The notes under the pieces: model-generated | Database searches by the model: none | Told to the model about the DNA's origin: nothing | The model's input: the letters and a program-made list of their open reading frames with translations, nothing else | NCBI RefSeq assembly: GCF_000483165.1 | Contig: NZ_AXXW01000005.1 | Location: 220,264 to 284,263, forward strand | Reading direction: 5' to 3' | Length of the DNA: 64,000 nt | Source of the DNA: Tullyiplasma multilocale ATCC 49900 | GTDB lineage: Bacteria > Bacillota_I > Bacilli_A > Mycoplasmatales > Mycoplasmataceae | Part shown: one piece after another, positions 1 through 9,259 of the stretch | Layout: each line of letters begins with the position of its first letter | Numbering within the stretch: the stretch's first letter is position 1 | Position numbers and translations under genes: made by a program

Positions 1-77
1 TCAACTTCATCTCCAGGTCTGTGAACTAAAACTGATTTTAATTTACCAATTTCAGAATATACATTAATTTTTGCCAT
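1..77 (-). CDS. arcA: Arginine deiminase, N-terminal 25 codons only
   Basis: The visible N-terminus contains INVYSEIGKLKSVLVHRPG followed by D-E, the characteristic opening of arginine deiminase, which hydrolyses arginine to citrulline and ammonia in the ATP-yielding arginine dihydrolase pathway. The start at 77 is supported by a strong GGAGG nine bases upstream. The rest of the gene lies beyond the left edge. The frame is also open 24 codons further upstream to an ATG at 149, but family members begin near the chosen start. The identification rests on a short stretch, though a very typical one. Confidence 0.85.
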   Translation of the reverse strand, partial: MAKINVYSEIGKLKSVLVHRPGDEV

Positions 78-132
78 AAAATTAATCCTCCGTATTTTGT
101 TTCTATAAGTTTTTTTGTTATTTAGTTGTCTG

Positions 133-163
133 GGTGGGATGCCCTTCATAGCTATCCCTCACC
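133..163 (-). promoter_or_regulatory. arcA leader hairpin
   Basis: On the minus strand GGT-GA-GGGAT pairs with ATCCC-ACC in the arcA 5' leader. Just upstream, the arms TACAAC/GTTGTA and a TATTAT -10-like box suggest the promoter. The function of the hairpin is unknown. Confidence 0.4.
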
Positions 164-210
164 TTAATAATACAACTTTTTGAGATTTTGTTGTAATTTA
201 TTCTAATTTT

Positions 211-249
211 ATTATCTTTTTTTTGGAAAAACTTCCAAAAAAAGATAAT
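211..249. repeat. 17-bp AT-rich inverted repeat
   Basis: Near-perfect arms (ATTATC-T8-GGAA against TTCC-A7-GATAAT) around a 5-base AAAAC loop, lying between the SDR terminator and the arcA promoter. It could be a second terminator or a regulator site. Confidence 0.5.
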
Positions 250-261
250 AAAAGAAACACA

Positions 262-290
262 AATAAAAACCCCTTACTAAATAAGGGGTT
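262..290 (-). terminator. Terminator of the SDR gene
   Basis: Hairpin AACCCCTTA/TAAGGGGTT, followed on the minus strand by a T-rich run. Confidence 0.85.
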
Positions 291-301
291 AGATAATTAA
301 A

Positions 302-1129
302 TTATTTTTTATCTAGAACATCCTCAACTATTTTCTTTAAAAAGAATCTAAATGTTCTTGGGTGGTTTCTAGCTATCATAACGATGAAGCGTTCTTTTCA
401 AGAATTAAAGTATCTTATCTTAGGTTTTTTAGAATTTGCAACTTTGAAGAAAAGTAATGCTAAGTCCTTGCTCGTCGTTTTAATCTCACTTGTATTGGGA
501 ACTAATTTAGTTACAGCATCAACAAGTCTTTGATATTCAGAACCCGGAGAAGTATTCCTAATTGCGTTAGCTACTGCTATCTCGCTTCATGAAGATTGTG
601 TAAGTCCTGGTTGAATCACTACTGAACTTATCCCAAATTGTCTGACCTCAGAATCTAGAACGTCACTCCATTGTTGAAGTGCTGCTTTAGAAGCATGATA
701 ATGTGCACCCAATGGCATATATAAGTTTCCGGCAATTGATCCAATGTTGATGATGATTCCGTTTTTTTGTTTCCTCATTATCGGTAGGACCATATTAGCT
801 AATTCAACTGCACCAAAATAATTAACGTCAAATTGATATTTTGCATCATCAGTTTTAATTTCTTCGGTTGGCCCATACTCACCATATCCAGCATTATTAA
901 TTAGAACATCAATTCTTCCGTATTTTTCTATAGCTTGATCTACAAATAGCTTATTTTCTGTTGGGTTAGTTACATCAACTTTAACAGGTGTGATATTTTC
1001 AACAGCTGGGATTTTTTCAACCCTGCGGGCCCCAGCAATAACCTTTCATCCTTTATCTGCAAATAATTTAGCGGCTTCAAATCCCATTCCATTTGAAGCT
1101 CCGGTAATTAAAACTACTTTATTAGACAT
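302..1129 (-). CDS. Short-chain dehydrogenase/reductase (SDR)
   Basis: A 275-aa classical SDR oxidoreductase. The N-terminal Rossmann motif TGASNGMG binds NAD(P), NNAG stabilises the central sheet, and YHASK holds the catalytic Tyr and Lys, with an upstream Ser in NIGSIAG. Length and motif order match classical SDRs. In-frame TGA codons (for example after TQSS) are read as Trp. The start at 1129 gives MSNKVVLITGAS, the usual two-residue lead into the first strand, with GGAGA upstream. The substrate cannot be told; NADP is likely from the basic residues after strand 2. It lies directly downstream of the metallopeptidase gene (11-base gap), so the two may be co-transcribed. Confidence 0.9.
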
Positions 1130-1140
1130 ATTGTCTCCTT

Positions 1141-1827
1141 CTATAAACCAGCACTATTCAAAACTTTAGATATCTCACGATAATTTGGGAGAAATTGTTC
1201 AACAAATCTTCAAAAGTCTTTTGAGTGATTGTGGTATCGTAAGTGCGCAAGCTCGTGAATTATTACATAATCAATTATTTCGGGTTCAAAATGCAGAAGT
1301 TTAGTGTTATAAATTATTTTCTGCTGCGTTGGGTAACAAACCCCTCATTTTGTATTCATAACTTTTACACTCATATTCCTAAATTCAACACCCATCATTA
1401 ATGCGTATTGACTTGAACGATTGATAAATCAATTCTTATATTGTTTAGCTAGAAATGTATAAATTTTATCTAATTGAATCTTTGAATCATAATAGTTTTT
1501 CATGAAAATCCCTTCTTCGTTTTGTTTAGTGTGAATATTTTCATCAACTATAAACAAGGGCACCTCTTTATTAAATATTTTAATTCATGGTTGAGAACCA
1601 TATAAATCGTATTTAGATCTAACCTCATAATTATTTTGGACTTGAGTGATTTTTGAAATATTCTTGTATATCATTCTCTCAATCTCTCAATCAGGAGCAT
1701 ATTCAGGAGCTGATATATGAATTTCTCCCTCACGTACACGAAGGATTATGTTTTTTTGTTTACCGTATCTTATATAGTAATTAACAGAATTGCCATTAAC
1801 ACTTAAACTTTTTTTAATTTCTGCCAT
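1141..1827 (-). CDS. YgjP-like zinc metallopeptidase (M48/DUF45 family)
   Basis: A 228-aa cytoplasmic protein with no signal peptide or membrane segment. Near the C-terminus, IIHELAHLRYHNHSKDFW contains the HExxH zinc motif and the downstream His-Ser-Lys-Asp-Phe-Trp typical of the YgjP/DUF45 group of gluzincins. The preceding text WGVCYPTQQKIIYNTKLL is also typical. These proteins are putative peptidases with poorly known substrates. The start at 1827 has GGAGGAAC just upstream. The gene is followed within 11 bases by the SDR gene. Confidence 0.88.
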
Positions 1828-1886
1828 AGTTCCTCCGTTCAATAGTTATATTATATAAAATAATCGACAGCAAATATAAACAACAT

Positions 1887-1907
1887 ATAAAAAACCCGCT
1901 TGGGTTT
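1887..1907 (-). terminator. Terminator after the coiled-coil gene
   Basis: AAACCC/GGGTTT hairpin with a GCTT loop and a short minus-strand T run. Confidence 0.7.
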
Positions 1908-1919
1908 GCGTTTATATAC

Positions 1920-2375
1920 TTATGTCGTCTTGTTCTTGATGTTTGTGTTGAATCATTCAAGCATTTCTGCAAATATCGGTTTAGCATTAGTTCCAACATC
2001 TAACTTAGCTATTCCAAATACCGCCTTGTTTAAGTTGATAATAGCTTTTTCAATACCTTCAAGTCGTTCTTCGATTACATCAAGTCTCTTTTCAATTACA
2101 TCTAATCTTTCTTCAATTCTATCGAGTCTTTTGTCGATTGCATCGAACTTTTGTAAAACTATAATTTGGAACTCTTTTTGTGTCATAGTAGTCCTTTCTA
2201 ATTTGAGATGTTTCTTGATAATTATGTCGAAGAACTTCTCTAAAAATTTAATATAGGCTGTCTTCTCCTGATCATTTAAATTTGAAACTAGTGCAAATCA
2301 TTCATCTTCAAAATCAAAAGCATCTTCACCTTCTTTAGACTTATATGGACCAAAGAAATATTTTTTGATTTTCAT
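1920..2375 (-). CDS. Coiled-coil protein, paralogue of 57742-58107
   Basis: A 151-aa protein of unknown function. The first ~65 residues are a charged globular stretch. Residues ~75-110 form a regular heptad coiled coil in which the unit LDxIExRLDVIE recurs, ending in KAIINLNKAVFGI. A shorter model starting at the internal ATG 2186 is in the same frame, but the ATG at 2375 has a perfect AGGAGG six bases away, so the longer form is preferred. A second copy at 57742-58107 has the same plan (charged N-half, coiled coil, KAVIKLNKKVFGI ending), which defines a small family. The repeated heptads suggest self-association. Confidence 0.75.
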
Positions 2376-2510
2376 TAATACCTCCTAGAGGTCAAGGTTA
2401 TAATTGCGTCTTATTTCAAAATTAGTATAGCAATGAAATAACATAAAATTTAGATAAATTTAATTGTTAGAAATTGATAAATAATAAAAAATAAATTTCT
2501 TTACCTGCCT

Positions 2511-2525
2511 CATTAAGTATTAGGA
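2511..2525. repeat. 15-bp box upstream of the coiled-coil gene
   Basis: CATTAAGTATTAGGA is found identically at 58141-58155, ahead of the paralogous coiled-coil gene. Here it lies 136 bases upstream of the start, there 34 bases. Role unknown. Confidence 0.5.
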
Positions 2526-2573
2526 GTTTTTTAGAAATATTTACCATTGATTTGAACTTATTTGAAAAAATTA

Positions 2574-2610
2574 AAAAATAGATAACACGTAATCGTGCTA
2601 TCTATTTTTT
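2574..2610. terminator. Bidirectional terminator downstream of ychF
   Basis: AAAAAATAGATAACACG pairs with CGTGCTATCTATTTTTT around a TAAT loop (one mismatch). The T run on either strand follows the stem directly. Confidence 0.85.
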
Positions 2611-3705
2611 TTAGTTATTAAATTTGAAGAAACATACATCTCCATCTTGCATGATGTATTGTTTTCCCTCTAAACGCATTTTTCCAGCATCTTTAACGGC
2701 TTTTTCACTACCATGCTCAAATAGAGCGTCAATATGGTAAATATCAGCCTTAATGAACCCTTTTTCAAAGTCTGTATGAATAATACCAGCACATTGTGGT
2801 GCTGTTGAACCTTCAGGGAATTGTCATGAACGAGCTTCTTGAGGACCAGCTGTAAAGTAAGTTTGTAATCCTAAAGTTTTGTAAGCTGCTTGAATTAATG
2901 AGTCTAGTCCTGATTGAGTAGCTCCAAGATCTGCTAAGAACATATCTCTTTCTTCAGGAGTAGCTTCTGATAAATCTTCTTCGATTTTTGCACAAATTTT
3001 AACCACTTCACAACCGATGTTTGCAGCAAATTCTTTAACTTGTTTTACATATTGGTTATCTTCAGCCAATTCATCATCATTTACGTTACATACGTAAATG
3101 AAAGGTTTAGCTGTTAATAATTGGAATCCTGATAAGATTTTGTTTTCTTCATCAGATAATTCTAAAGTATTTAATAGTTTTCCTTCATCTAAGCAAACTG
3201 CTAATTTTTGTAAAACATCATTTTCAGCTTTGAAAGTTTTATCTCCACCTTTTACTTTTGAAGCAATTTTATCAATACGTTTTTTGATTGTTGCTTCATC
3301 AGATAACATCAATTCTAAGTTAATGATTTCGATATCACGAACTGGATCAACACTTCCTTCAACGTGAGTAATATCTTTATCATCAAAACATCTTACAACT
3401 TCACAAATTGCGTCAGTTTCTCTAATGTTTGCTAAGAAAGCATTTCCTAAACCTTCACCTTTTGAAGCTCCAGCAATTAAACCAGCAATGTCAACGAATT
3501 CAATTGTTGTTGCGATTTTCTTTTTAGATTCAAAGATTTCTTGTAATTTATCTAAACGGTAATCTGGTACTTCTACCACTCCTACGTTTGGTTTAATTGT
3601 TGCAAATGGGTAATTTGCAGCTTCTACTTTTGAGTTTGTGATTGCGTTAAATAATGTTGATTTCCCTACGTTTGGTAATCCTACAATCCCTACTTTTAAT
3701 GCCAT
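2611..3705 (-). CDS. ychF: Ribosome-associated ATPase/GTPase YchF (Obg family)
   Basis: A 364-aa protein, the normal YchF/OLA1 length. The N-terminal G domain has the P-loop GLPNVGKST, the switch DIAGLI and the N-x-x-x G4 region (CNVNDDE, typical of YchF, which prefers ATP). A coiled-coil insert follows (KKRIDKIASKVKGGD), and a C-terminal TGS domain ends GDVCFFKFNN. YchF binds ribosomes and acts in stress responses and translation quality. It is the last gene of the run rsmG-DUF951-membrane protein-ychF; the same DUF951-ychF pairing is known from Bacillus. Only one base separates it from the upstream gene. Confidence 0.97.
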
Positions 3706-3706
3706 A

Positions 3707-4135
3707 TTATATTTCTCCTGTTTCTGTTTTATTTTGTGATTTTAAAATCAAGACACTTCCGATGATTCCGATTACTAAACCAATAACAAAACCTAATCAC
3801 ATGATTTGTTTTGTTTTAGTTGTATCATGAGTCATTAATGAAGCTGTTGATAAAAAGATTAGTCAACCATTACCGAATAAAAATCCCGTAACAACAATTG
3901 TAATCAAAATTTTTCAAACCATTCCTAATTCATTATTAACTTGAGTTACTTCCATTTCAAAAATAGGTTCTCTCAATAATTTAACTTGATCATGATTGCC
4001 GTTGTTTTTATTGATAACAGTTATTACTATGAAAGCTATTGCTACCAATAGTACATTAACTATCCCTGCCACTAATGTGGCAATAGTCCCATATTTAACT
4101 TTTGTATTAAATACAGGTTTCATATTATCTTTCAT
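3707..4135 (-). CDS. Four-helix membrane protein of unknown function
   Basis: A 142-aa protein with about four hydrophobic segments (residues ~17-40, ~73-90, ~91-103 and ~112-132) and short charged loops. No motif is recognised. The start at 4135 follows GAAGGTGA; an ATG four codons later is possible. The gene sits tightly between DUF951 and ychF with 1-base gaps, so it belongs to that operon. TGA is used as Trp three times. The function cannot be inferred beyond an operon link to translation genes. Confidence 0.75.
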
Positions 4136-4136
4136 A

Positions 4137-4325
4137 CTAATTCACCTTCGCTTTCAATTGACGTTTTAGAACTTCTCTCTTTAATTCGATGAAAAGATCA
4201 AATTTGATGGTACTTCTAAATTTATACTTTGCACCAATGCGAATTAATTCTCATTGTGTTGTCCCACTTGGATGACTTTTGTTAAATTCGACAATGTCTC
4301 CAATAGTCAAATCTTCGTAATTCAT
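4137..4325 (-). CDS. DUF951 family small protein
   Basis: A 62-aa protein. MNYEDLTIGDIVEFNKSHP followed by SGTTQWELIRIGAKYK matches the DUF951 pattern (GDIV-x-KKPHPCG-W-ILR-GAD), although the Cys-rich part of Firmicutes homologues is lost. DUF951 genes commonly sit next to ychF in Firmicutes, as here. The ATG overlaps the rsmG stop (TAATG), which indicates translational coupling. Biochemical role unknown. Confidence 0.8.
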
Positions 4326-5023
4326 TATTGTGAATCCTTTTTAATTGCTGAATAAGTTCTTGGATACATTTCGTTTGTTGAAGTTGTCTTTGTATAGAAT
4401 AAGTTAATTCTTTCTCCATAACCTTTATCAACTAAGATTTGTTTCTCTGTTAAAGATAATCCCATCTTTACATCACGGCCTCTTAAATGTCTCATTTCTT
4501 CATCAGCTCTCGGACCTTTTAAAGTAATGTATAATCCACCAACTTTAACTAATTGAACTCCGATTTCTAAAATAATATCTAAGTAAGCTACAGCTCTTGA
4601 TACAACAATATCAAACTCTTCTTTATGAGCTACTGAAAATTCTTCAGCACGTTCATTAGTAACTGTGATTCCTGTTAAACCAAGTTTTTCAATTGCCAAG
4701 TTTAAGAAAAATACTTTCTTGTTATTTGATTCAATCAAAGTTATTTCAGTTGCTGGGAAAAAGATTTTTAATACAATCCCAGGAAAACCAGCACCAGTTC
4801 CAATATCAGCAATTTTCTGATTTGTAATTGGACAATTTTCTGTAAATAATAATGAATCTAAAAAGTGTTTTACATAAACATCATTTTCTTCAGTTATTCT
4901 TGTTAAGTTATACTTTGCATTTTCTTCAGTAAGAATTTCAAAATATCTCTCTAATTTTTCTTTTATATCTTCTGTTAGTTTGAAGTTTTTGTATCCTTCA
5001 AAGATTTCTCAATTATTAAACAT
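4325..5023 (-). CDS. rsmG: 16S rRNA (guanine-N7) methyltransferase RsmG (GidB)
   Basis: A 232-aa enzyme of normal family length that methylates G527 of 16S rRNA with S-adenosylmethionine. The motif ADIGTGAGFPGIVLKI is the SAM-binding glycine-rich loop. ERAEEF and VVSRAVAYLDIILE are family blocks. The start at 5023 gives MFNNWEIFEGY; two Trp are encoded by TGA. It heads the rsmG-DUF951-membrane protein-ychF run and is separated from pgsA by a terminator. Confidence 0.96.
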
Positions 5024-5040
5024 ATGTTATGCCTTTCATA

Positions 5041-5068
5041 AACAAAAGAGGTCTCTACCTCTTTTGTT
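5041..5068 (-). terminator. Terminator between pgsA and rsmG
   Basis: Perfect 12-bp stem AACAAAAGAGGT/ACCTCTTTTGTT with a 4-base loop. Confidence 0.75.
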
Positions 5069-5072
5069 GCTA

Positions 5073-5717
5073 TTAAAATAGACTTGGTTTAGCTTTAATG
5101 AAGTAAACAGCTCCACTGTAAATACTAAAGAATGTTGCAATATACATTGGAATCATCAACACTTGGTTTAATCATCCATATTCATTTGATATATTTCCAG
5201 TAGCAAAAAATTTGTAGTTAACAAAGAATAAAATTGATAACCCTATCATTTGGAACATGGTTTTTAACTTACCACCCATTCCAGCAGCTAGTGTAACTCC
5301 TTTTTTAGATAAGATCATTCTAATGAAGTCAACAGCAATATCTCTTAAGATTAGGATTAATACCATTCAAACCGGTAACATTCCTGTTACTGAAAATAAA
5401 ATTAAAGTTGAGTTAACTAATAATTTATCTGCGATTGGATCAAAGAATTTTCCAAAATCAGTCACTTGATTATTTTTTCTTGCTAGATATCCATCTAAGA
5501 AGTCAGTGAAACTAGCAATGATGAATACTAGTCCAGCTACTAATCATAATATTGGTAATTGGAAGTTATCTCCCATATTAATAGTTCAATCTCAGTTTTT
5601 ACCGTTTTTGATTTCAACATAATAACTAACTAAAATTAAAACAATAACAACCGGCACTAATAATAGTCTTACCAAAGTTAAGATATTTGGCAAGTTCATT
5701 TGTGATTTATTTTTCAT
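5073..5717 (-). CDS. pgsA: Phosphatidylglycerophosphate synthase
   Basis: A 214-aa integral membrane enzyme making phosphatidylglycerol phosphate from CDP-diacylglycerol and glycerol-3-phosphate. The CDP-alcohol phosphotransferase signature is complete: DGYLAR, then G in DFGKFF and DPIAD, matching DG-x2-AR-x8-G-x3-D-x3-D. Five to six hydrophobic helices are visible. The start at 5717 precedes [12 protein letters not shown], the usual N-terminal helix, by six codons. Flanked on both sides by terminators, so probably transcribed alone. Confidence 0.95.
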
Positions 5718-5756
5718 ATGAATTCCTCTTTTTACTACATTAATTTTAACACAAAT

Positions 5757-5781
5757 AAAAAAACCTTTATTTAAAGGTTTT
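5757..5781 (-). terminator. Terminator of the first APC permease
   Basis: AAAACCTTTA/TAAAGGTTTT stem followed by TTTATTT on the minus strand. Confidence 0.85.
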
Positions 5782-5785
5782 GCTA

Positions 5786-7429
5786 TTATTCTTTTTGTTT
5801 TGAAGAAGTTTTTACAGCTTCATCTGTTTTTAGTTTTTGAGCAACAATTGCATCATAATCGATTTCTTTAACATCATCTGTAATATCTTCGATGATTTCA
5901 CCATCAAATCCATCAATGAATGGATCTTTTTTGAATCTACTTTCTTGTCAGAAGTAAGCAATTACAGCAACAATTAAGGAAATAACTAAAATTACTGTGA
6001 AGATAAATCCGTCTGATTTTAATCAGTTAGGAGCATCTAGAGTCATAAAGATAAAGATTCCAAAGAAGTTGAAAACTGTCATGAAGATTCCTGAAATTCA
6101 GGCACATACATAGAAGAATTTAACTTTTTGTACTTTTACTTTTTTTGTACGTCTATTTCTAATGGCTGCAAATGTTAGAACATTAATCATAATGAATACT
6201 AATACAGCACTTCCACTAGATAAGCTTCCAACAAACATCATTGGGACATCATAGAGAGCTTGTAGTTTATCGTCACTGAGACCTTCAAAGGATTGGTTAA
6301 TTCCACTTCACCCTTCTCTTGGTATCACAAATCCAATAACTACTAAGATTGTGTAAAAAGTAATTGATAATGAAAGTTTAATGATAGCTGCTTTAGCAAC
6401 TGTCATTTTACGATCTTTTGTATAAACTATCTTTACATTGTAGTCTGAAATTAATTCAATCATTCCAATTGATGAATAAATGTTTGTATTAATTAAACAA
6501 ATCATCATCAAGATTATATTTGAAACTATTCGGGCAGCATCTTTTGAACCTTGACTAGGATTTGCTTGTCCACCAGAAAATAGTTTTTCTAATAATTTAA
6601 CAACAGATCCATCAGTTGACCCAACAAATAACGAAATTGCCATTAATACATAAAAGATGGCAACAAAGATCATTCCAGCCAATAATGCTTTTGGAACTTG
6701 TTCTTTGTGTTTTGCTGTTTTTTGAGAGTTAGCAACATATACATAACCATCAAAGGCAAATAAGATTGCTCCAAATCCACCTAGAAAGTTTAATGGTGCA
6801 ACATTTGATGTACTTCAGTCACCAATTGTTTCTCCACCAATAACTCCACCATTTCACATAGCGTTTGATTTTGATATCAAGAAGAAACCAGCTACAAGAG
6901 CAATTACTAACGGAACAAATTTAAAGATACTTCCAAAAATTTGTACTTTTTTCCCAAATGCAGGAGCATAAATATTTGCTATTGTAAATGAAACCAAAAT
7001 TACAATTCCAGCAATTAAGTAAATCATTAATTGTTCACTACCACTTAAAGGCATATTTAGCGCCTTAAAGAAATAAGTGATAAAACTTCCGATAAAGACA
7101 GCTTCAACACTTGGAATATATACGATTGTATATACCAAACTGAAAAATGAAGCAGTTTTACGGTTAATAAATATTTTTGATCAGTTACCAATAGTACCAT
7201 TTCCAAAATATTTAGTGGCTGAAGATATTTCGATGAATACCACAACTGATAAAACACAAATTATACCAACTACTCCTCATAAAGCAATCGCAATTAAGGG
7301 ATTGTGTGTTTGAGATAGTAGTTCATTATTTTTCATATAGATCCCTGAACCGATAACAGTTCCCAAAACCATTGTGAATAAAGTTAGAAATTCAAAACGT
7401 TTTGACGATCTAGATTTTTTCAAACCCAT
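5786..7429 (-). CDS. APC-superfamily amino acid permease (copy 1)
   Basis: A 547-aa protein with about 12-14 hydrophobic helices. The N-terminal GTVIGSGIYMKNNE is the unwound helix-1 motif (GxxIGxGI) of APC transporters. The C-terminal ~70 residues are hydrophilic and acidic (IDGFDGEIIEDITDD). It is clearly paralogous to the next gene (7546-9156); both share LLAGM-FVA-FYVLMAIS and RRT/NKVKV blocks, so they arose by tandem duplication. The substrate is unknown: these permeases import amino acids or exchange them, and arginine/ornithine exchange would suit the nearby arcA but is only a guess. Many Trp are TGA. Confidence 0.9.
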
Positions 7430-7501
7430 ATTAAGTACCTCTTTATCTATAACTATTAAAACCCATAAAACAGTAAAAGTAAAACTAATTTTAACTTAAA
7501 A

Positions 7502-7539
7502 TAAAAAAAACAATATTTCCAAAATATTGGAAATATTGT
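7502..7539 (-). terminator. Terminator of the second APC permease
   Basis: Perfect 13-bp stem ACAATATTTCCAA/TTGGAAATATTGT followed by eight Ts on the minus strand. Confidence 0.9.
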
Positions 7540-7545
7540 AAACAA

Positions 7546-9156
7546 TTATTTAGCCAATTCTGATTCTTTAGTTTTCTTAAATACTGCTTTTGTTTTAGAT
7601 TTGATTCAAGGTAGAATTTTGAAGTTTTCACTCGCTTCTAATTCTCCGTCAAATCCTTCAACAAATGGGTCTTTTTTGAACATGTATTCTTGAATTAAGA
7701 ATAATGTCAATATAACACCTAGTTCTATTGAAAGTAATATTAAGAAAGGTAAACCATCAGATTTTGATCATGAAACCTTTATATCTCCATATAGTACATT
7801 ATTAGGAACTAGGAAAGTAAATATCCCTAAGATTACGAAACTTGCCATTAATATTCCACATATTCAGGCAATTGGTACGAAACCTTTTACTTTATCTACT
7901 TTTACTTTGTTTGTTTTCCTATTTAATATACCAACAAAGATTAATGATGAAACAACCCCGAATCCTAAACAAGATGCAGTTGAAGACATAATCCCAATGA
8001 ATTTAACCATTGAGTTAGTAACTGCTCTATTATAATCAAGGTTAGATAATAATTCATGTCCTGCTTTATCCATAGTTAATAAACCGATTGTTAAGAACAA
8101 TGTATAAATAACTACTGAACATGCGATTTGAGTCATTCCTGATTTAAATAAACTGGCTTTTCTATTTCTTGAATAGAAAAGTTTAGCTCTAGCATCTGAT
8201 TCATGTCCCACAACCCCAATAAATGAGAAAGTGTTAACTCCAAGAATACAGATAATCATTGAAATAACTGATGTGATTATTCTTGCAGTATCAGCACCAG
8301 CTCCGCCAACACTACCACCAGAAAAGACTCTTTCTAGTAATTGCACGATTGAACCATCTGGAGAACCTAAGAATAGTGATATAGCCATCAATACATAAAA
8401 TACTGCTACGAAGACCATTCCAGCTAATAACGCTTTAGGAACAACTTGTTTGTGTTTAGCTGTTTTTTGAGCATTTGCAATATAAATGAATCCATCGAAT
8501 GAGAATAAAATCCCACCAAATCCACGGAAGAATAAACCAACATCGAACGATGAAGTTGATCAACCTTGATCATCCACTCACATAGCTCCATCGTGTGTTC
8601 CTGCCAATACAAATCCAGCCACTAATGCAATTAATAATGGAATGAATTTAAATGCTGTTCCAAAAACTTGAATTGATCTTGAAACAGTTTGGCTGTAGAC
8701 ATTAATCATTGTAAATGTAACGATCATTGTTATTCCAACTAGTAAGTAAATAGTAAACATTTCTTCAGCTGATAACCGTAGACCTGCCGCTTGGAAAAAG
8801 TATGTTAAGAACATAGCTGAGAAAATTGATTGACAACTAGGAACATAAACGACTGTATACATCATTGAAAACAATGATGCAGCTCTTCTATTAATAAATA
8901 ACTTTGATCAATTTCCAACTGTTCCATTTCCAAAGTCTTTTGTTGATGAAGATATTTCTAAAAAGATATAGACAGTTCCAACACACACTAATCCAACAAC
9001 TATTCAAAGAATAATCGCAATAATTGGGTTTTGAGTTCCTGTTAACAATTCATTATTTTTCATGTAAATTCCAGTACCAATTAAGATACCAAGAACCATT
9101 GTAAATAACGTCATGAATTCAAAGAACTTAGAACTACTTGTCTTGCCTTTTTTCAT
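7546..9156 (-). CDS. APC-superfamily amino acid permease (copy 2)
   Basis: A 536-aa paralogue of the permease at 5786-7429. It carries the helix-1 motif GILIGTGIYMKNNE and the same acidic FVEGFDGELE tail after the last helix, then a basic end (KSKTKAVFKKTKESELAK). The start at 9156 has GGAGAAAT upstream. The two copies are separated by a strong terminator, so each has its own transcript. The substrates may differ, since the loop after helix 6 diverges (GGSVGGAGAD here, GGQANPSQGS in copy 1). Confidence 0.9.
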
Positions 9157-9206
9157 AAAAATTTCTCCTATAATATTTAAGTTTCAATTATTGTATAAGA
9201 CTATAT

Positions 9207-9242
9207 AAAAAAAGTAAATCTTTTTTTAGATTTACTTTTTTT
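9207..9242. terminator. Terminator of the MgtA-type ATPase gene
   Basis: AAAAAAAGTAAATCT pairs with AGATTTACTTTTTTT; a T run is present in both directions. Confidence 0.88.
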
Positions 9243-9259
9243 ATTTATGAAATTTAATC

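Noticed and set aside
1953..2186. Short coiled-coil gene starting at 2186
   Set aside because: The same frame is open to 2375, which has AGGAGG, and the paralogue has the same N-terminal half.
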